DNA from: Closterium sp. NIES-65
Lineage: Eukaryota; Streptophyta; Zygnematophyceae; Desmidiales; Closteriaceae
Assembly: GCA_948144175.1 (NCBI GenBank)
Contig: CANXME010000057.1
Coordinates: 82,865 to 146,864 of the forward strand
Direction of reading: 5' to 3'
DNA: 64,000 bases
Shown here piece after piece: positions 40,621 to 51,286 of this stretch (position 1 is the first letter of the stretch; every line of letters starts with the position of its first letter). Both the position numbers and the translations under genes were made by a program. The notes under the pieces were generated by a model. The model did no database searches, had not been told where the DNA came from, and saw only the letters and a list, made by a program, of their open reading frames with translations.

Positions 40621-41350
40621 GTGGTGTGCTGCCGCCCCTCGACGCAAGGAATGCAGGGCGGCGCAGGCGAGGGAGGGAGGGAGGGCAAAGACCTGGGAAG
40701 ACCAGAGACTAGAGAGCGAGAGTGCATGCCACGAAGGCAAGGCAAGGAGGGGTGACCAAGGCGGTGGTGCCAAAGGAGAGTCTGGTGCAACACGCGGCGA
40801 CACTCACACTAGGTAGCTACCTGAGCGTACGCGTACAACTGAGGAGACAAAGGGGTGTAGCGTGACGCAGTGGTGAGGGTGTATAGACTGGACCCAAACG
40901 CACGTGTGAACGTGGCCAGGTGGCGGCCAGTCCGAGAGCACGTGCAGATCGCCACACGCTGTCCTCCAGGAGTAAAGGTGTCAACCCAATGATCCTGAAG
41001 GACGGCGTTGCTCACCAGGTTTGTAGAGAATGAGGGGAGGTGGAGACCAGACAGCTCACCAGACGGGACCGCCGGACACGAAAGCACAGTAGTGGACCGT
41101 GTTAGCACTAGGCCCCAAAGGGGTCAGCCAGTGAGACAGGGACAGGTGCAGGGAGGGGAGTTACAGTGGTACTGTCGCGAAAGAAACAGCGGGAAGCACC
41201 AGAGTCAAGTGTAAAGGTGTGCAAGGCCTCAGCGGACGCAGTACCAGGGAGAACAGACTCACTAGCACCTAGGGCTGCAAACTCTATACCTGGGTCAGGC
41301 GGCATACACAAGTAGCAGCCACCCTCAGCACTAACAGTCAATACATACAT
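40621..41350 (-). pseudogene. Copia I2 protease and pre-integrase domain
   Basis: AEGGCYLCMPPDPGIE, protease LDSGASRCFFRDS near 41190-41215, LHLPSFSTNLV, QRVAICTCSRTGRHLATF, then LLWHHRLGHPSLPCLRGM near 40720-40790. Frames change near 41108 and 40800. Confidence 0.82.
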
Positions 41351-42683
41351 GGCAGCAAGAATTACATCATAGTCAAGATCAAAGATAGGAACACCACGCC
41401 TAAGCAGGTCTGCCCAAGGGGGGAACTCAGTAGCCTCAGGAAACTTGGCGCGTCAGGCGTCACTAAGCCGAGAGAAGCAGCGGTGCTCAGTGTGATACCC
41501 GCCGCATGGCCGACCAGTGCGGGATTCCTGTGCGAATGATATAAGGGCAGCGAACAGGACCCCCAGACACCCCACGCTGAGCATACCAGTCATGAAGCTG
41601 CTGAGGGGAGAGGGTCTGCTGCTGACGCTGCTGCTGCTACTTCTGCTGCCTCTGCTGCTTCTGTCCCTGGCCACCACTGGAGCTCCCCTTCTGGCCGGTT
41701 CCACTCCAGCCCCCACCACCGCTGCCACTACCACTCCCTCCTCCCCCACTACCGCCGCTGCCTCCTCCACTGCTCCCAGTACCACCGCCACCCCCACCAC
41801 CACCTCCACCCCCACGACCACCCGCACCACCTCCACCTCCCCCACCGCCTCCACTACCGCCCCCTCCACCGCCACCTCCACCTCCCCTGCCACCCCTGTT
41901 GCCCCTGGCACTGTGACGCTTCCCACTAGGAGCAGAAGCAGCCCCGACCTCCTCAGCACCAAGGTAGTCGAGAGCAGCAGCAGCAGAGGCGTAGGAGGGG
42001 ACAAGAGGGGAGGGGGAGCACCCCTCAAAGAGGGGAGTGCGAGGAGTGCCACGAGTAGCACCTACAGCAAGAATGTTCTTTTCGGCTGTGAGGAGGTGCT
42101 TCTCGAAGTCGGCGACAGTGAGAGTGGTAGGGTCTAGGGCTAGAAAGTGGTCCCTGACTGAGCGAAGAGTGTCAGGGAGGCGGGTGACGAGGAAGTAGAG
42201 GGTAAAGTACATCGGGGGGTGATTCTCGGCGAGGAACTCGTCTGAAAGGGCGGCACGAAAGCGAGCGTCACTAGAGCGCAGGTGAGAGATGAGGTCCTCA
42301 GCAGTGGTAAACGAGGACAGGTCGGGGAACAGGTAGGGTAGCATAAGACGGCCTATGGGTGCAGTGGCTGGGGAAGAGTAGCGAGCAACTACAGCCTCAT
42401 ACAGTGCCTTGGCAGTCTTGTGCTGACTAAAGTGCGCGCGCTCAGTGATTGGCAGATAGTTGCGAATAGCGAGGCGCGTAGTAGCATCACGAGTCTGCCA
42501 CTGTGAGTGGTCGAGAGCGGCAGCAGTGTCAGCAGGAGCAACGAAAGTGCCAGACGCGTAATCGAACAGTGAAACTCCGTCTTTGGCATCAGTCATAAGA
42601 AACAGTTGCAGGTCGTCGAGCCAAGTGGCAAACTCTATCGGGCGACCGTCAGGATCGAAAGCGAGGACATTGAGAGTCGCCAT
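41351..42683 (-). pseudogene. Copia I2 gag
   Basis: ATG at 42683 (MATLNVLAFDPDGRPIEFAT). The long open frame to 41637 holds the family Gag core: RAHFSQHKTAKALYEAVVARYSSP, LMLPYLFPDLSSFTTAED, PMYFTLYFLVTRLPD and LDPTTLTVADFEKHLLTAEKNIL, each in order, then a Gly tract (41700-41890). The terminal part (41460-41600) is in other frames and contains PQQLHDWYAQRG, CPYIIRTG and CGGYHTEHRCFSRLSDA, the same unusual Cys/His motif, with a 1-base frame slip inside. Met codons upstream of 42683 read through leader and are not expected starts. Confidence 0.87.
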
Positions 42684-43340
42684 GAGTGCAGCGCAGGTGA
42701 GAGTAGCGCGCAGGCGGCAAAGCAGAGCACGGACTGCAGGGCAGAGAGCAGGCCAGGAGAAGCGGCGCGCAGGGCTGCAGTGGCGGCGCACGGATCAGCA
42801 AAGGCAGAGCGCGGGCTGCAGGTGGGCGGTGCGCTGGCTGGCATAGGCAGCGCGCGCGCAGGTAAGGGGTAGCGCGCGGGTAAGGGGCAGCGCGCGGGTG
42901 GGCAGAGGCCGCGAACGGGCGGCGAAGGCGGCGCGCTGGCCAGCAGGGGCTGCGAGCGATTAGGCGACGGCTGCATGCGGGCGGCGAGGGCGGCGCGGGC
43001 GCCTTACAGGCCTGCAGTGGCAGCGCGCGGGCACGCAGAGGCAAAGTGCGGGCCGCGCGGGCTGCTAGCGGGCGACGCGTGGGCAGGAAGCGGGCGACGT
43101 GCGAGCTGCAGGGGGTTGACGCACGGGCAGAGGCAGAGCGCGGGCTGAGCGGGCTGCTATTGGGCGACGCGCGGGCAGTAGGCGGGCGACGCGCGAGCTG
43201 CAGAACAGGGCAGGGCAGGGCGCGCAAGCTGCTGAAGCGGCACGCGCGGGACTAGAGCAGCGCGCGCGAGCAGCGCAGCGCAGGCAAGGCAGAGGCGCGC
43301 GCGGGCAGCGCAACGCAGGCAAGGCAGGGCGCGCACGGGC
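42684..43340 (-). repeat. Copia I2 leader, GCGCGC-rich
   Basis: Strongly GC-rich leader built of GCGCGCGGGC and GGCAGCGCGCGG-like units without clear period. It continues at 52286-52382 next to the I2 primer site. No gene supported. Arg/Ala/Pro-rich frames are compositional. Confidence 0.7.
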
Positions 43341-43893
43341 TGTCAGAATATTATGCTCTAGCCTGTAGTGGGGTGCTCTATAGCGAGTACAACCCTTCTA
43401 GGGTTTGCTATTTGTATCCTCATTCTTGTTAGTGCAACCCCCTTCTTCCTATTAAACTTTCACATGCTATCAGAGCAGGTCGATCCCCTTGGATCGATCC
43501 TGTGGGTGGGCTCACCACCTCGTTGCTTCCGCTGCAACTTCCACTGCTACTCTCTGTGCCGCACGCCCCGTGGCGTGCGGCAGTTTTTCTTCCCGCCATG
43601 CGCCCCGAGGCGCGCGGCGGTTTTCTGCCCGCCGTGCGCCCCGTGGCGCGCGGCGGTTCTCTGCCCACTGTGCGCCCCGAGGCGCGCGGCGGGCTTCTGC
43701 CCCGTCACTCGGCGTGTCGCCCTCGGGAGGCGCTGCGACGGGCGACGGGGACCCGCGCGCCGCCCCCCGTCGCCCGTCGTGGCCCGTGCGCGGCCCGTAC
43801 AGGCTGCGTGCGACCCGTAAGGGCTGCGCCAGGCCCGGACGCGGCCCGTACGGGCTGCGCCAGGCCAGCGCGCGGCCCGTACGGGCTGTGCCA
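43341..43893 (+). mobile_element. Element H2: non-autonomous copia derivative, left half
   Basis: LTR 43341-43464 (124 bp), primer site TGCTATCAGAGC, the 9-bp hairpin, and the 36-bp leader repeats (43580-43700) as in H. Interrupted by J at 43893. The right half is 51287-52285. Total without J is about 1.55 kb, close to G. Confidence 0.9.
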
Positions 43894-44025
43894 TGAGAAG
43901 ATATGAACGAGAATGAAATGACTATGAACGAAGTGAGTACAAATAGGAAACCCTAATTTGGGTTGTACCCCCTATGGGATACCCCACTATAGCCTACAGA
44001 AACAAGTAAGCTATATGTTCTGACA
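43894..44025 (-). repeat. Copia J 3' LTR
   Basis: 132 bp, TGTCAGAACATATAGC to CTTCTCA in element orientation. Preceded in that orientation by CCTATGGGGGTG (44037-44026), the polypurine tract. Confidence 0.92.
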
Positions 44026-44235
44026 CACCCCCATAGGCAAAGTGGGGAGAACAAGGGGTCACAAGACCAGTCAAGCAAAGCAAAGCAAAGCTCAGGGTGG
44101 ATCACAAAGTCACCACGCATTCCGAGCACAAGTTCAAAGGCCAGAAGGCCAGTTCACATGCAAGATCATATATAGAGATATACAAGGTCAAGCAAGCAAG
44201 AGCAAGAGTATATATAGGCGAAGGTACAAGCAAGG
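44026..44235 (-). promoter_or_regulatory. Copia J 3' UTR and polypurine tract
   Basis: Shares with C, D, G and H2 the GTGGTGACTTTGTGATCCACC segment, the CTTTGCTTTGC repeats and CCCCACTTTGCCTATGGGGGTG. High conservation outside coding sequence in autonomous and pol-less copies suggests a cis role. Confidence 0.65.
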
Positions 44236-45540
44236 TCAAGAGGAGAGCAAGTGAGGCAAGACAGGCACAAGAATTAACTGCGTGCAACAACGCTGATGAT
44301 CACAAGGCGCAAGTGCCTTGGTGAAGACATCAGCAGTGTTGGCCTCAGAGGCCACGTACGCAAGTCGCAACTGTCCACGCTGCTGTAGCTCACGAGCAAG
44401 AAAGTAGCGGAGAGCAATGTGCTTCGTTCTGTGCTCCAGTCGCTGCTCTCGACACAAGGCCAGCATGGCCTTGTTGTCTACGTACAGGACTGGAGAAGAA
44501 CGAGGCTGCTCTCCAAGGTCGGTCAGCAGGTAGGTGAGCCAGCGTAACTCCTGTGCAGCCATAGCCCCAGCGTAGATCTCAGCCTCACAACTGGAGCCGA
44601 GAACAGAAGACGAGCGGGTAGCCCGCCACGAAACAGAGCCGAAATCAAGGCTGAAGGTGTAACCCTGTGACGACCGCTGCGTAGCCTGGTCGTCAGCCCA
44701 AGAAGCGTCTGCGTGCCCAGTGAGGACCACTGGACTGCGCCCTCCAAGCACTAGCCCCATGCCCGACGTACTGCACAAGTAGCGCAACACCCTCTTCGCT
44801 GCAGCCATGTGCTCTGGTCGGTGTCTCCCAGGAGCAACATAGCGTGCGAGAATGCTAAGAGGGTATGCAAGGTCAGGTCGTGTGCAGGTCATCAGGTACA
44901 TGAGGCAGCCAACAAGCTCTGCAAACGGGCCACTCGACTCTACGGACTCATCCGAAGGCAGAGCTGAGAGCGAGTGGCGAGTAGGCAGAGGAGTGGCCTG
45001 AGGCGAGGAGTACGTGAAGCCGAAGCGCTGAAGGACCTGCTGCACCATGTGTGACTGAGTTAGGGTAATGGTGCGGCGTGCTCTGTCCCGGGTGATCTGC
45101 AAGCCAAGGTAGCTACGCAGTTCACCCAGGTCAGTGCACGTGTGTCTCTTCTGCAGCTCGGACTTCACGTAGGCGAGTCCAGCAGTGTCAGCTGTGGCAA
45201 AGACCAAGTCGTCGACGTACACGAGGATGTAGAACGGCGGCAGCGAGGTGTCGGTGCGCAGAAACAGCGACGGGTCGGCAGTAGAAGGAGCAAACCCAAG
45301 TGCCGCGAGCGTAGTCCTCAGTGTGTCGTGCCACTCACGTGGCGCCTGGCGGAGACTGTAGACTGGACGCCGGAGACTCCACTGGGTACCAGGAGGGAAA
45401 GACCCAGTGAAGCCAGGTGGGCGACGCAGCCAGATCTCCTCGTGCAGGCTGCCCTGCAAGAAAGCTGTGCTGAAGTCGAGAGAGTGCAGCTCGTAGTCAC
45501 GGTGAGCAGCAACGTGCAGTAGAACCCGAAGAGTGGTCAT
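44236..45540 (-). pseudogene. Copia J reverse transcriptase and RNase H, long open frame
   Basis: 434 codons without a stop. RT from MTTLRVLLHVAAHRDYELHS through LDFSTAFLQGSLHEEIWLRR, YVDDLVFATADTAG (about 45185-45225) and SYLGLQITRDRA. RNase H has TGHADASWADDQATQRS, SSCEAEIYAGAMAAQELRWL, YVDNKAMLALCREQ and SEANTADVFTKAL. The N-terminal RT segment lies upstream, beyond a TAA near 45566 (Tyr in GVDYFQTF of relatives). The Met at 45540 is therefore internal. Catalytic Asp-Asp and the RNase H Asp-Glu-Asp positions look intact. Confidence 0.92.
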
Positions 45541-47160
45541 CTTCGGGGTGGGGGAGAAGGTCTGAAATTAGTCAACCCCCTGCCGCTGACTGAAGCCACG
45601 AGCCACGTAACGCGCCTTGAAGACAGGCGGAGAACCCGGCGGCCGCTTCACCCTGCAAAATCCACATGCCACTGACTATGTTCGCCCCAGGAGGGGGAAC
45701 AGCGTCAACGTAGGTGCCTGTGGACTTCCAGGAAGCCATCTCTGCATCCATAGCTGCCTGCCACTGAGAGGAGTAGGGACCCTCTATCGCCTCCGCATAA
45801 GAGCGCGGAGTCGGGATGTCTGGTGCATCCGGGTCTCCCTCAGGGGCTAGCAGTACAGACGCGAGATGAGGTGAAGCGGCGGCCAGACACTGGAACTCCT
45901 CCTGCCTGTCCTCAAGGACGTCCGTGCCAAGGGCACACTCACCCCCGACGGACGGAGGACAGGCAGACTCAGACTCAGCGACAAGACTTGCATCGTAGTC
46001 TAGACGACAGCGCGCAGCAAAGTCGACAAGCTCAGTGACAAGGGCAGACGCAGCAGACGACTCGAACGAAGGGTCAGTGACAGCACTAGCAAGGAGACGC
46101 GTGACAGTAGGACTGGCAGCACGAAGAGAGTCCGACTCCGGGTCGGCAAGAGCAGGAAGAGAGGAAGCAGGAGGAGAAGGCAAAGGGGCACGCAGAGGAG
46201 CAGTGGACGGACGCAGTGACATCCGGTGCGTGCCAGGGACAGGAGGAGGACGCTGACGCGACCCGCGACCACTAGCGCGCGCAGTACGAACAGGCGACGC
46301 AGGACGAGACGCAGGCTCACGACGCTCAGTAAGACCTCCAGTCGGACCAGCGTAGGGAGAAGGAGCAGGCAAAGGGGAGGCAGGCTGTAGCGGTGGCTGT
46401 GACTGGACAGGCCGTGGACCCTCTAAGGGAGGAGGAGGAGGACCAGGAGAAGGTGTAAGACCAAGAACCTGCTGCAGGAGCGGAACGAATTACGGTCGGG
46501 GCCGCGCGGCGACGCCAGAAACAGCAGGGACAGCACTAGTACCCCCAGCAGGAGTACCCGCTCCAGCAGCACCTCCAGCAGCACCTCCAGTAGCTCCAGA
46601 ACCTCCAGCAGCACCACCAGGAGCACTGCCAGGCGGACCGCCAGCGGCAGTCCCAGCGCCAACACCCTCAGCAGCACCAGCTCCAGGAGAACCCTCAGAC
46701 CCAGCAGCTCCAGTACTCCCAAGACGAGCACCTCCGGGACCCGCGGCAGTGGCACCCTCTGCAGGCGAAGAACCTCCATCACCAGCAGCACGCCTCCAGC
46801 GCCTGGCAAACCACTCACGCAGCTCCTGTGGGGAGAGTGGCTCACGGCGAGACGAAGCACCTCCAGGCACAGCACCCCCAGGCACAGCACCCCCAAGCTC
46901 AGCACCCCCAGGCTCAGCACCCCCAGGCTCAGCACCCCCAGACTCCGCACCCCCAAACTCCGCACCCCCAGACTCCGCACCCCCAGGCTCAGCACCCCCA
47001 GGCTCAGCACCCCCAGGCTCAGCACCCCCAGGCTCAGCACCCGCAGGAGCACCAGAGTCACCAGTGACCTCGACAGGCTCGACCGCGTCTACCTGGGACA
47101 CACCTGAAGGGGCAGGACCCTGAGGGGGGAGGGGGTCTACCGGGGGGGGACCTGGTACCA
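45541..47160 (-). pseudogene. Copia J RT N-terminus and linker
   Basis: 45572-46372 encodes LTERREPASRP, VTELVDFAARCRLDYDASLV, DIPTPRSYAEAIEGPYSSQW and NIVSGMWIL, then a frameshift. 46490-47161 encodes the linker with PGGAEPGGAE pentad repeats (46870-47040), SSRREPLSPQELREWFARRW and a Gly-Ala tract. The repeat DNA (CCCCCAGGCTCAGCA, 15 bp) leaves all three antisense frames open for some distance. Confidence 0.82.
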
Positions 47161-48000
47161 AGAAGAGCGGGGGTGGGGGAAGGGACGGAGTGCGGTAGGG
47201 GAAGAGGCGGTATTAGGGTACCGACTCGTCGAACGTGACGTCCTGGGAGGATTGAACACGTCGAGAGGTGGGGTGGTAGAAACTGCCACCCAGGGGCGTC
47301 GGGGGGGAACCCCAGGAAGACGTAGGGAGAAGCGCGAGGGGACAGCTTGTCCGCAGACAGGTCGCGGACAAACGCCCGAGATCCCCAGACCCGGAATGCC
47401 GACGCATCGCCAACCTTCCCCGTCCACAGCAGGGCTGGGGAGGTCTCCGGCCTGGAGACCCTGGGGTGGAGGTTGATCTGATGCGTTGCGTACCTGACCG
47501 CAAACGGCCACAGAAAATGGGGGGCAGCCGCATGCATCATGGACGTACGGGCGACGTCCATGACCATGCCAATGCGGCGCTCAGCAATCCCATTTTGCTG
47601 CGGAGAGTCCGGAAGCGTGAAGGACTAGCGGATGCCTCGCGCACGACAGTAGGCACGTAGAAGGCCAGAGGAGAACTCTCCGCCTCTGTCCGAGTGCAGA
47701 CGCAACACAGGAAAGTCGGAGCCAAAGCTCTACCTGAGCTGAAGACGAGCTGCGCGGATCCAGTCGATCAGCACCTCAGTGACCTCACCCTTGCTGCGCA
47801 AGGGAAAGACTGTGGTGTAACGCGAGTAGTCGTCAACAACGAGCAGGAAGTATCGCTCCTGACCCTGTCCACGGACGCGGGCTGGGCCCCACACGTCCAT
47901 GTGAAGCGTCTGCAACGGGGCCTCTGTCGGAGGAAACTGGGAGGAGTGAGGGGCAGCACGCTGGCGCCCCTCGACACAGGGGACACAGGCAGGGCCAGGG
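47161..48000 (-). pseudogene. Copia J integrase
   Basis: HMDVWGPARVRGQGQERYFLL (about 47905), VVDDYSRYTTVF, a frame problem near 47730, HSDRGGEFSSG (about 47685), then TAG (about 47624) in GIR*SFTLP, PQQNGIAERRIG (about 47590), FRVWGSRAFV. The TAG lies at the same codon as the TAG in element C. E has CAG there. Confidence 0.87.
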
Positions 48001-48660
48001 CCCTGAGGAAGGGGAGGGAGGGACCGGGAAGACCAGACACAAGAAGACGGGAGGCCATACCTCTGAGCCGAAGCAGAGAGGGGTGGCCAAGGCGGTGGTG
48101 CCAGAGGAGGGTCTCGTGAGACAGACGACGACATGAACAGGGGGCAGACTCAGGGCCAGACCTGGACGCTGCAGCAAACACCTGACCAGACGAAGGGACC
48201 CTACCAGACTCAGTACCTGGAGGAGAAGCAGTGGTCAGTGTGTACAGGCTCGACCCCGGCCGACGTGTAAACGTAGCCAGGTGGCGACCTGTGCTAGCCT
48301 CCGTGCAGTGTGTCACCCGCTGACGAGCAGGAGTGAACTGGTGGACACCCGCATCCTGTAGGTCAGCACCACTCACCAGGTTCGTCGAGAACGAGGGGAG
48401 GTAGAGACCAGACAGGGTGCCAGAGGGGGCCGCCAGACACGGAAGGACCGTGGAGAAGCGAGACAGGACAGGCCCCCCAGAGGGGTCAGCCAGGGACACC
48501 GCAACCGGCCGAGTCAGCGGCGTGAGAGTGGTGCGGTCCCGAAAGAAGGAGCGAGACGCTCCAGAGTCAAGGGTGAAGGTGTGAGAGGCCGAAGCCGACA
48601 CAGTACCTGAGAGGGCAGACTCACCAGTACCTGAGAGCACAGACGCACTGGCACCTAGAG
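48001..48660 (-). pseudogene. Copia J protease and pre-integrase domain
   Basis: Protease LDSGASRSFFRDRTTLTPL near 48545-48580, LYLPSFSTNLVSGADLQD, EASTGRHLATFTRRPGSSLY, then LLWHHRLGHPSLLRLRGMAS near 48055-48110. In frame with the C-terminal part of gag (47768-49477), so Gag and Pol form one polyprotein here. Confidence 0.88.
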
Positions 48661-50060
48661 CAGCAGCCTCACGAGTACCTGACGCAGCAGTACCAATGCC
48701 CGGGTCGGGCGGGAAACACCGGTAACAGTCATCCTCATCACTACCAGTCACAGCATACATAGCAGAAAGAATAGCATCAAAGTCAAGATCATAAATAGCT
48801 ACACCAGCCCTAGACAGCTCCCCCCAGCTGGGGATCTCAGCGGCCTCCGGAAAGTGCTGACGCCAGGCGTCGGTCAGTCGGCCAAAGCAGCGGCGGGCTG
48901 TGTGGGTGCCTCCACACCTCTCCCCCGCACGGTCGCCGGTGCGAAGAACGTAGGGGCAGGGACCAAGCGCACCACCACGCTGACGCTGCAAGTACCACTC
49001 ACGGAGCTGCTGAGGGGCGGGGACGGTGCGAGAGCGCTGCTGCTGCTGTGGCTGCTGCTGCGGCTGCTGCTGCTGGCGCTGACCACCCCCAGAGCTGCTC
49101 CGCTGAGACGAGCCACTCCGACCCCCGCCGCCACCGCCACCCCCGCCTCCACCGCCACCCCCGTCTCCACCGCCACCGCCCCCACCGGCACCCTCACCCC
49201 CGCCTCCTCCGCTACCTCCTCCGCCGCCACCTCCGCCTCCACCGCCTCCACCAGTACCTCCACTCCCGCCACCACCTCCACCGCCACCCCCACTCCCCCC
49301 GCCACCCCCACCTCCCCCGCCACCGCCCCCTCTAGCTCCACCCGCTCCCTTGCCCCCTTTGCCCTTGTCAGTGCGGCGTCTACCGCTGGGGGCAGACGCC
49401 GCACCGACCGACTCAAAACCAGCGAGGTCGGCCGCAGCGGCAGAGGCGACAGAGGGCAGCAGGGGGAAGGAGAACACCCCTCAAAAATGGGGGTGCGAGG
49501 GGTCACCCCGAGAGGCCCCTACAGCGACGATGCTCTTCTCAGCCGCTAGCAGGGACTCCTCAAGGAGGTCGACGGTGAGGGTGGTGGGACAGACAGAGAG
49601 AAACTGGTCCCTAACTACACGAAGGGACTCAGGGAGACGAGTGACGAGAAAGTAGAGAGTGATGTACATGGGAGGAGGGTTTGCGGCGCGGAACTCAGCA
49701 AAAGGGCAGCGCGGTAGCGAGCGTCACTAGCGCGGAGGTGGGTAACGAGGTCAGCAACAGTGGGAAAGGCAGCGAGGTCAGGGAAGAGAAACGGTAGCAT
49801 GAGGCGGCTAAGCGTAGCGGAGGAAGGGGAGGAGTAGCGTGCACAGCAAGACGTGCAGCAGCATCGCGGGTCGCCCACTTGGAGCGAACGGCGGGGTCAG
49901 CATCAGCAGGAGGGGCAGGGACAGCGCCAGAGACAAAGTCAAAGAGAGAGACCTCATCTATCGCATCACACAGTAAGTACAGCTGCAGGTCTTCAATCCA
50001 GACTGCAAAGTCAATGGCTCTACCCTCAGCGTCAAAAGCTAGGACAGTGGGGGTGGCCAT
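48661..50060 (-). pseudogene. Copia J gag
   Basis: ATG 50060 (MATPTVLAFDAEGRAIDFAV), WIEDLQLYLLCDAIDEVSLFD, then a deletion of some 70 bp near 49842 that removes the HFSQYKSAKTLYDA motif and shifts the frame. LMLPFLFPDLAAFPTVADL (49800-49740), MYITLYFLVTRLPESL and SVCPTTLTVDLLEESLLAAEKS (49669-49530) follow in other frames, then a long Gly tract (49100-49350), a Gln tract, PQQLREWYLQRQRG and the Cys/His motif CPYVLRTGDR, CGGTHTARRC (48880-48960). Confidence 0.87.
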
Positions 50061-51154
50061 GACAGCAGCTGACAGTCTCACCGGGCAGGAAAAGTCGGGT
50101 AGGTCAGCGGCACAGTAACACAGCCCAGGAGCAGTAGTGGCCCCACAGGAGCAGGAGTGCGGCTCCACTGGCGGCTCGGGCGGCTCGGGCGGCTCGGGCG
50201 GCTCGCCGCGGCTCGGGTGACGCAGGGGCTCACGGGCGGCGCGGGCGGCTGCACGGGCGGCTCACGGGCGGCTGGGGCTGCTCACGGGCGGCACGGTGGG
50301 CGGCTGCACGGTGGCGCGGCGGGCTGCAGCACGGGCGGCGGGGCCGACGGCGGGCCGTAGCGGGGCTGTAGCGGGGCCGGCGGCGGGCCGTAGCGGGGCT
50401 GTAGGCGGGGCTGTAGCGGGGCCGACGGCGGGCTGTAGCGGGGCCGACGGCGGGCCGACTGCGGGCTGTAGCGGGGCCGGCGGCGGGCTGTAGCGGGGCC
50501 GACGGCGGGCTGTAGCGGGACCGGCGGCGGGCTGGGGCGGGGGCCGACAGCGGATGTAGCGGGGCCGGCGGCGGGCTGTAGCGGTGGCCGACGGCGGGCT
50601 GTAGCGGGGCCGACGGCGGGCTATAGCGGGGCCGACGGCGGGCTGGAGCGGGGCCTACAGCGGGCCGACGGGGTCTAGGCGGGGCCCAACGAGGGGCCGT
50701 AGCGGGGCCTAGGCGGGCCAACGGGGCCTAAGCACGGCCGACGCGGGGCCGTAGCGGGGCCTAAGCGGGGCCGATGAGGGCTAAGCGGGCCGACAGGGCC
50801 TAAGTGGGGCCGACGAGGGGCCGTAGCGGGGCCTAAGCGGGGCCGACGGGGCCTAAGCGGGGCCGACGCGGGGCCGAAGCGGGGCCTAAGCGGGGCCGAC
50901 GGGGCCTACGCGGGGCCGACGAGGCCTAAGTGGGGCCGACTAGGGGCCTAAGCGGGGCCGACGAGGGGCCTAAGCGGGGCCGACGAGGGGCCTAAGCGGG
51001 GCGACGAGGGGCCTAAGCGGGGCCGACGAGGGGCCTAAGCGAGAGCACGGCGGTAAGGGCGACACGGAGGGTCGCTAAAAAAAAACGCGCGCCTCGGGGC
51101 GCGCTTCGGTGGGCCCTAGGAGCAGTCCCTAGGAAGGGACCTGCTCTGATTCCA
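50061..51154 (-). promoter_or_regulatory. Copia J leader, hairpin and primer site
   Basis: Primer site TGGAATCAGAGCAGG (51154-51140), hairpin GGTCCC ... GGGAC (51140-51122) and AGGGCCCACC (51118-51109) in element orientation. 50160-51060 is a minisatellite of 15-24 bp units such as GCGGGGCCGACGGCGGGCTGTA and GGGGCCTAAGCGGGGCCGAC (plus strand). An A run (51077-51085) lies next to a GCGCGCCTCGGGGCGCGC inverted repeat. Confidence 0.7.
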
Positions 51155-51286
51155 TGAGAAGATATGAACGAGAATGAAATGACTATGAACGAAGTGAGTA
51201 CAAATAGGAAACCCTAATTTGGGTTGTACCCCCTATGGGATACCCCACTATAGCCTACAGAAACAAGTAAGCTATATGTTCTGACA
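51155..51286 (-). repeat. Copia J 5' LTR
   Basis: 132 bp, identical to 43894-44025. Followed by H2 leader sequence (CGCCAGGCCC). Confidence 0.92.

Larger units (their letters stand above)
39145..43340 (-). mobile_element. Copia I2, right arm of inverted pair (gag to linker)
   Basis: Minus-strand copia: leader 43340-42684, gag, protease, integrase and linker down to 39145, where it is cut within the linker (PDPESD). Its LTR and first 97 bp of leader are at 52286-52516, beyond the H2/J insertion (TSD CGGGC at 43336-43340 and 52286-52290). RT is absent. LTR and linker are of the same subfamily as I. Confidence 0.87.
43894..51286 (-). mobile_element. Ty1/copia element J, full length, identical LTRs
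   Basis: Minus-strand copia of 7393 bp inside H2, TSD TGCCA/CGCCA (4 of 5). LTRs 43894-44025 and 51155-51286 are 132 bp each and identical by my reading, so this is the most recent insertion. The order gag, protease, integrase, linker, RT, RNase H is complete. Yet gag has a deletion and frameshifts, integrase a TAG, and RT a TAA. A young element with these defects was probably mobilised by proteins from another copy. Confidence 0.93.

Noticed and set aside
45538-45540. Met at 45540 as the true start of a J RT protein
   Set aside because: RT-specific sequence (FQTFSP, GFSQRQG) lies upstream in the same region, so this Met is internal. Copia RT is made as part of a polyprotein.
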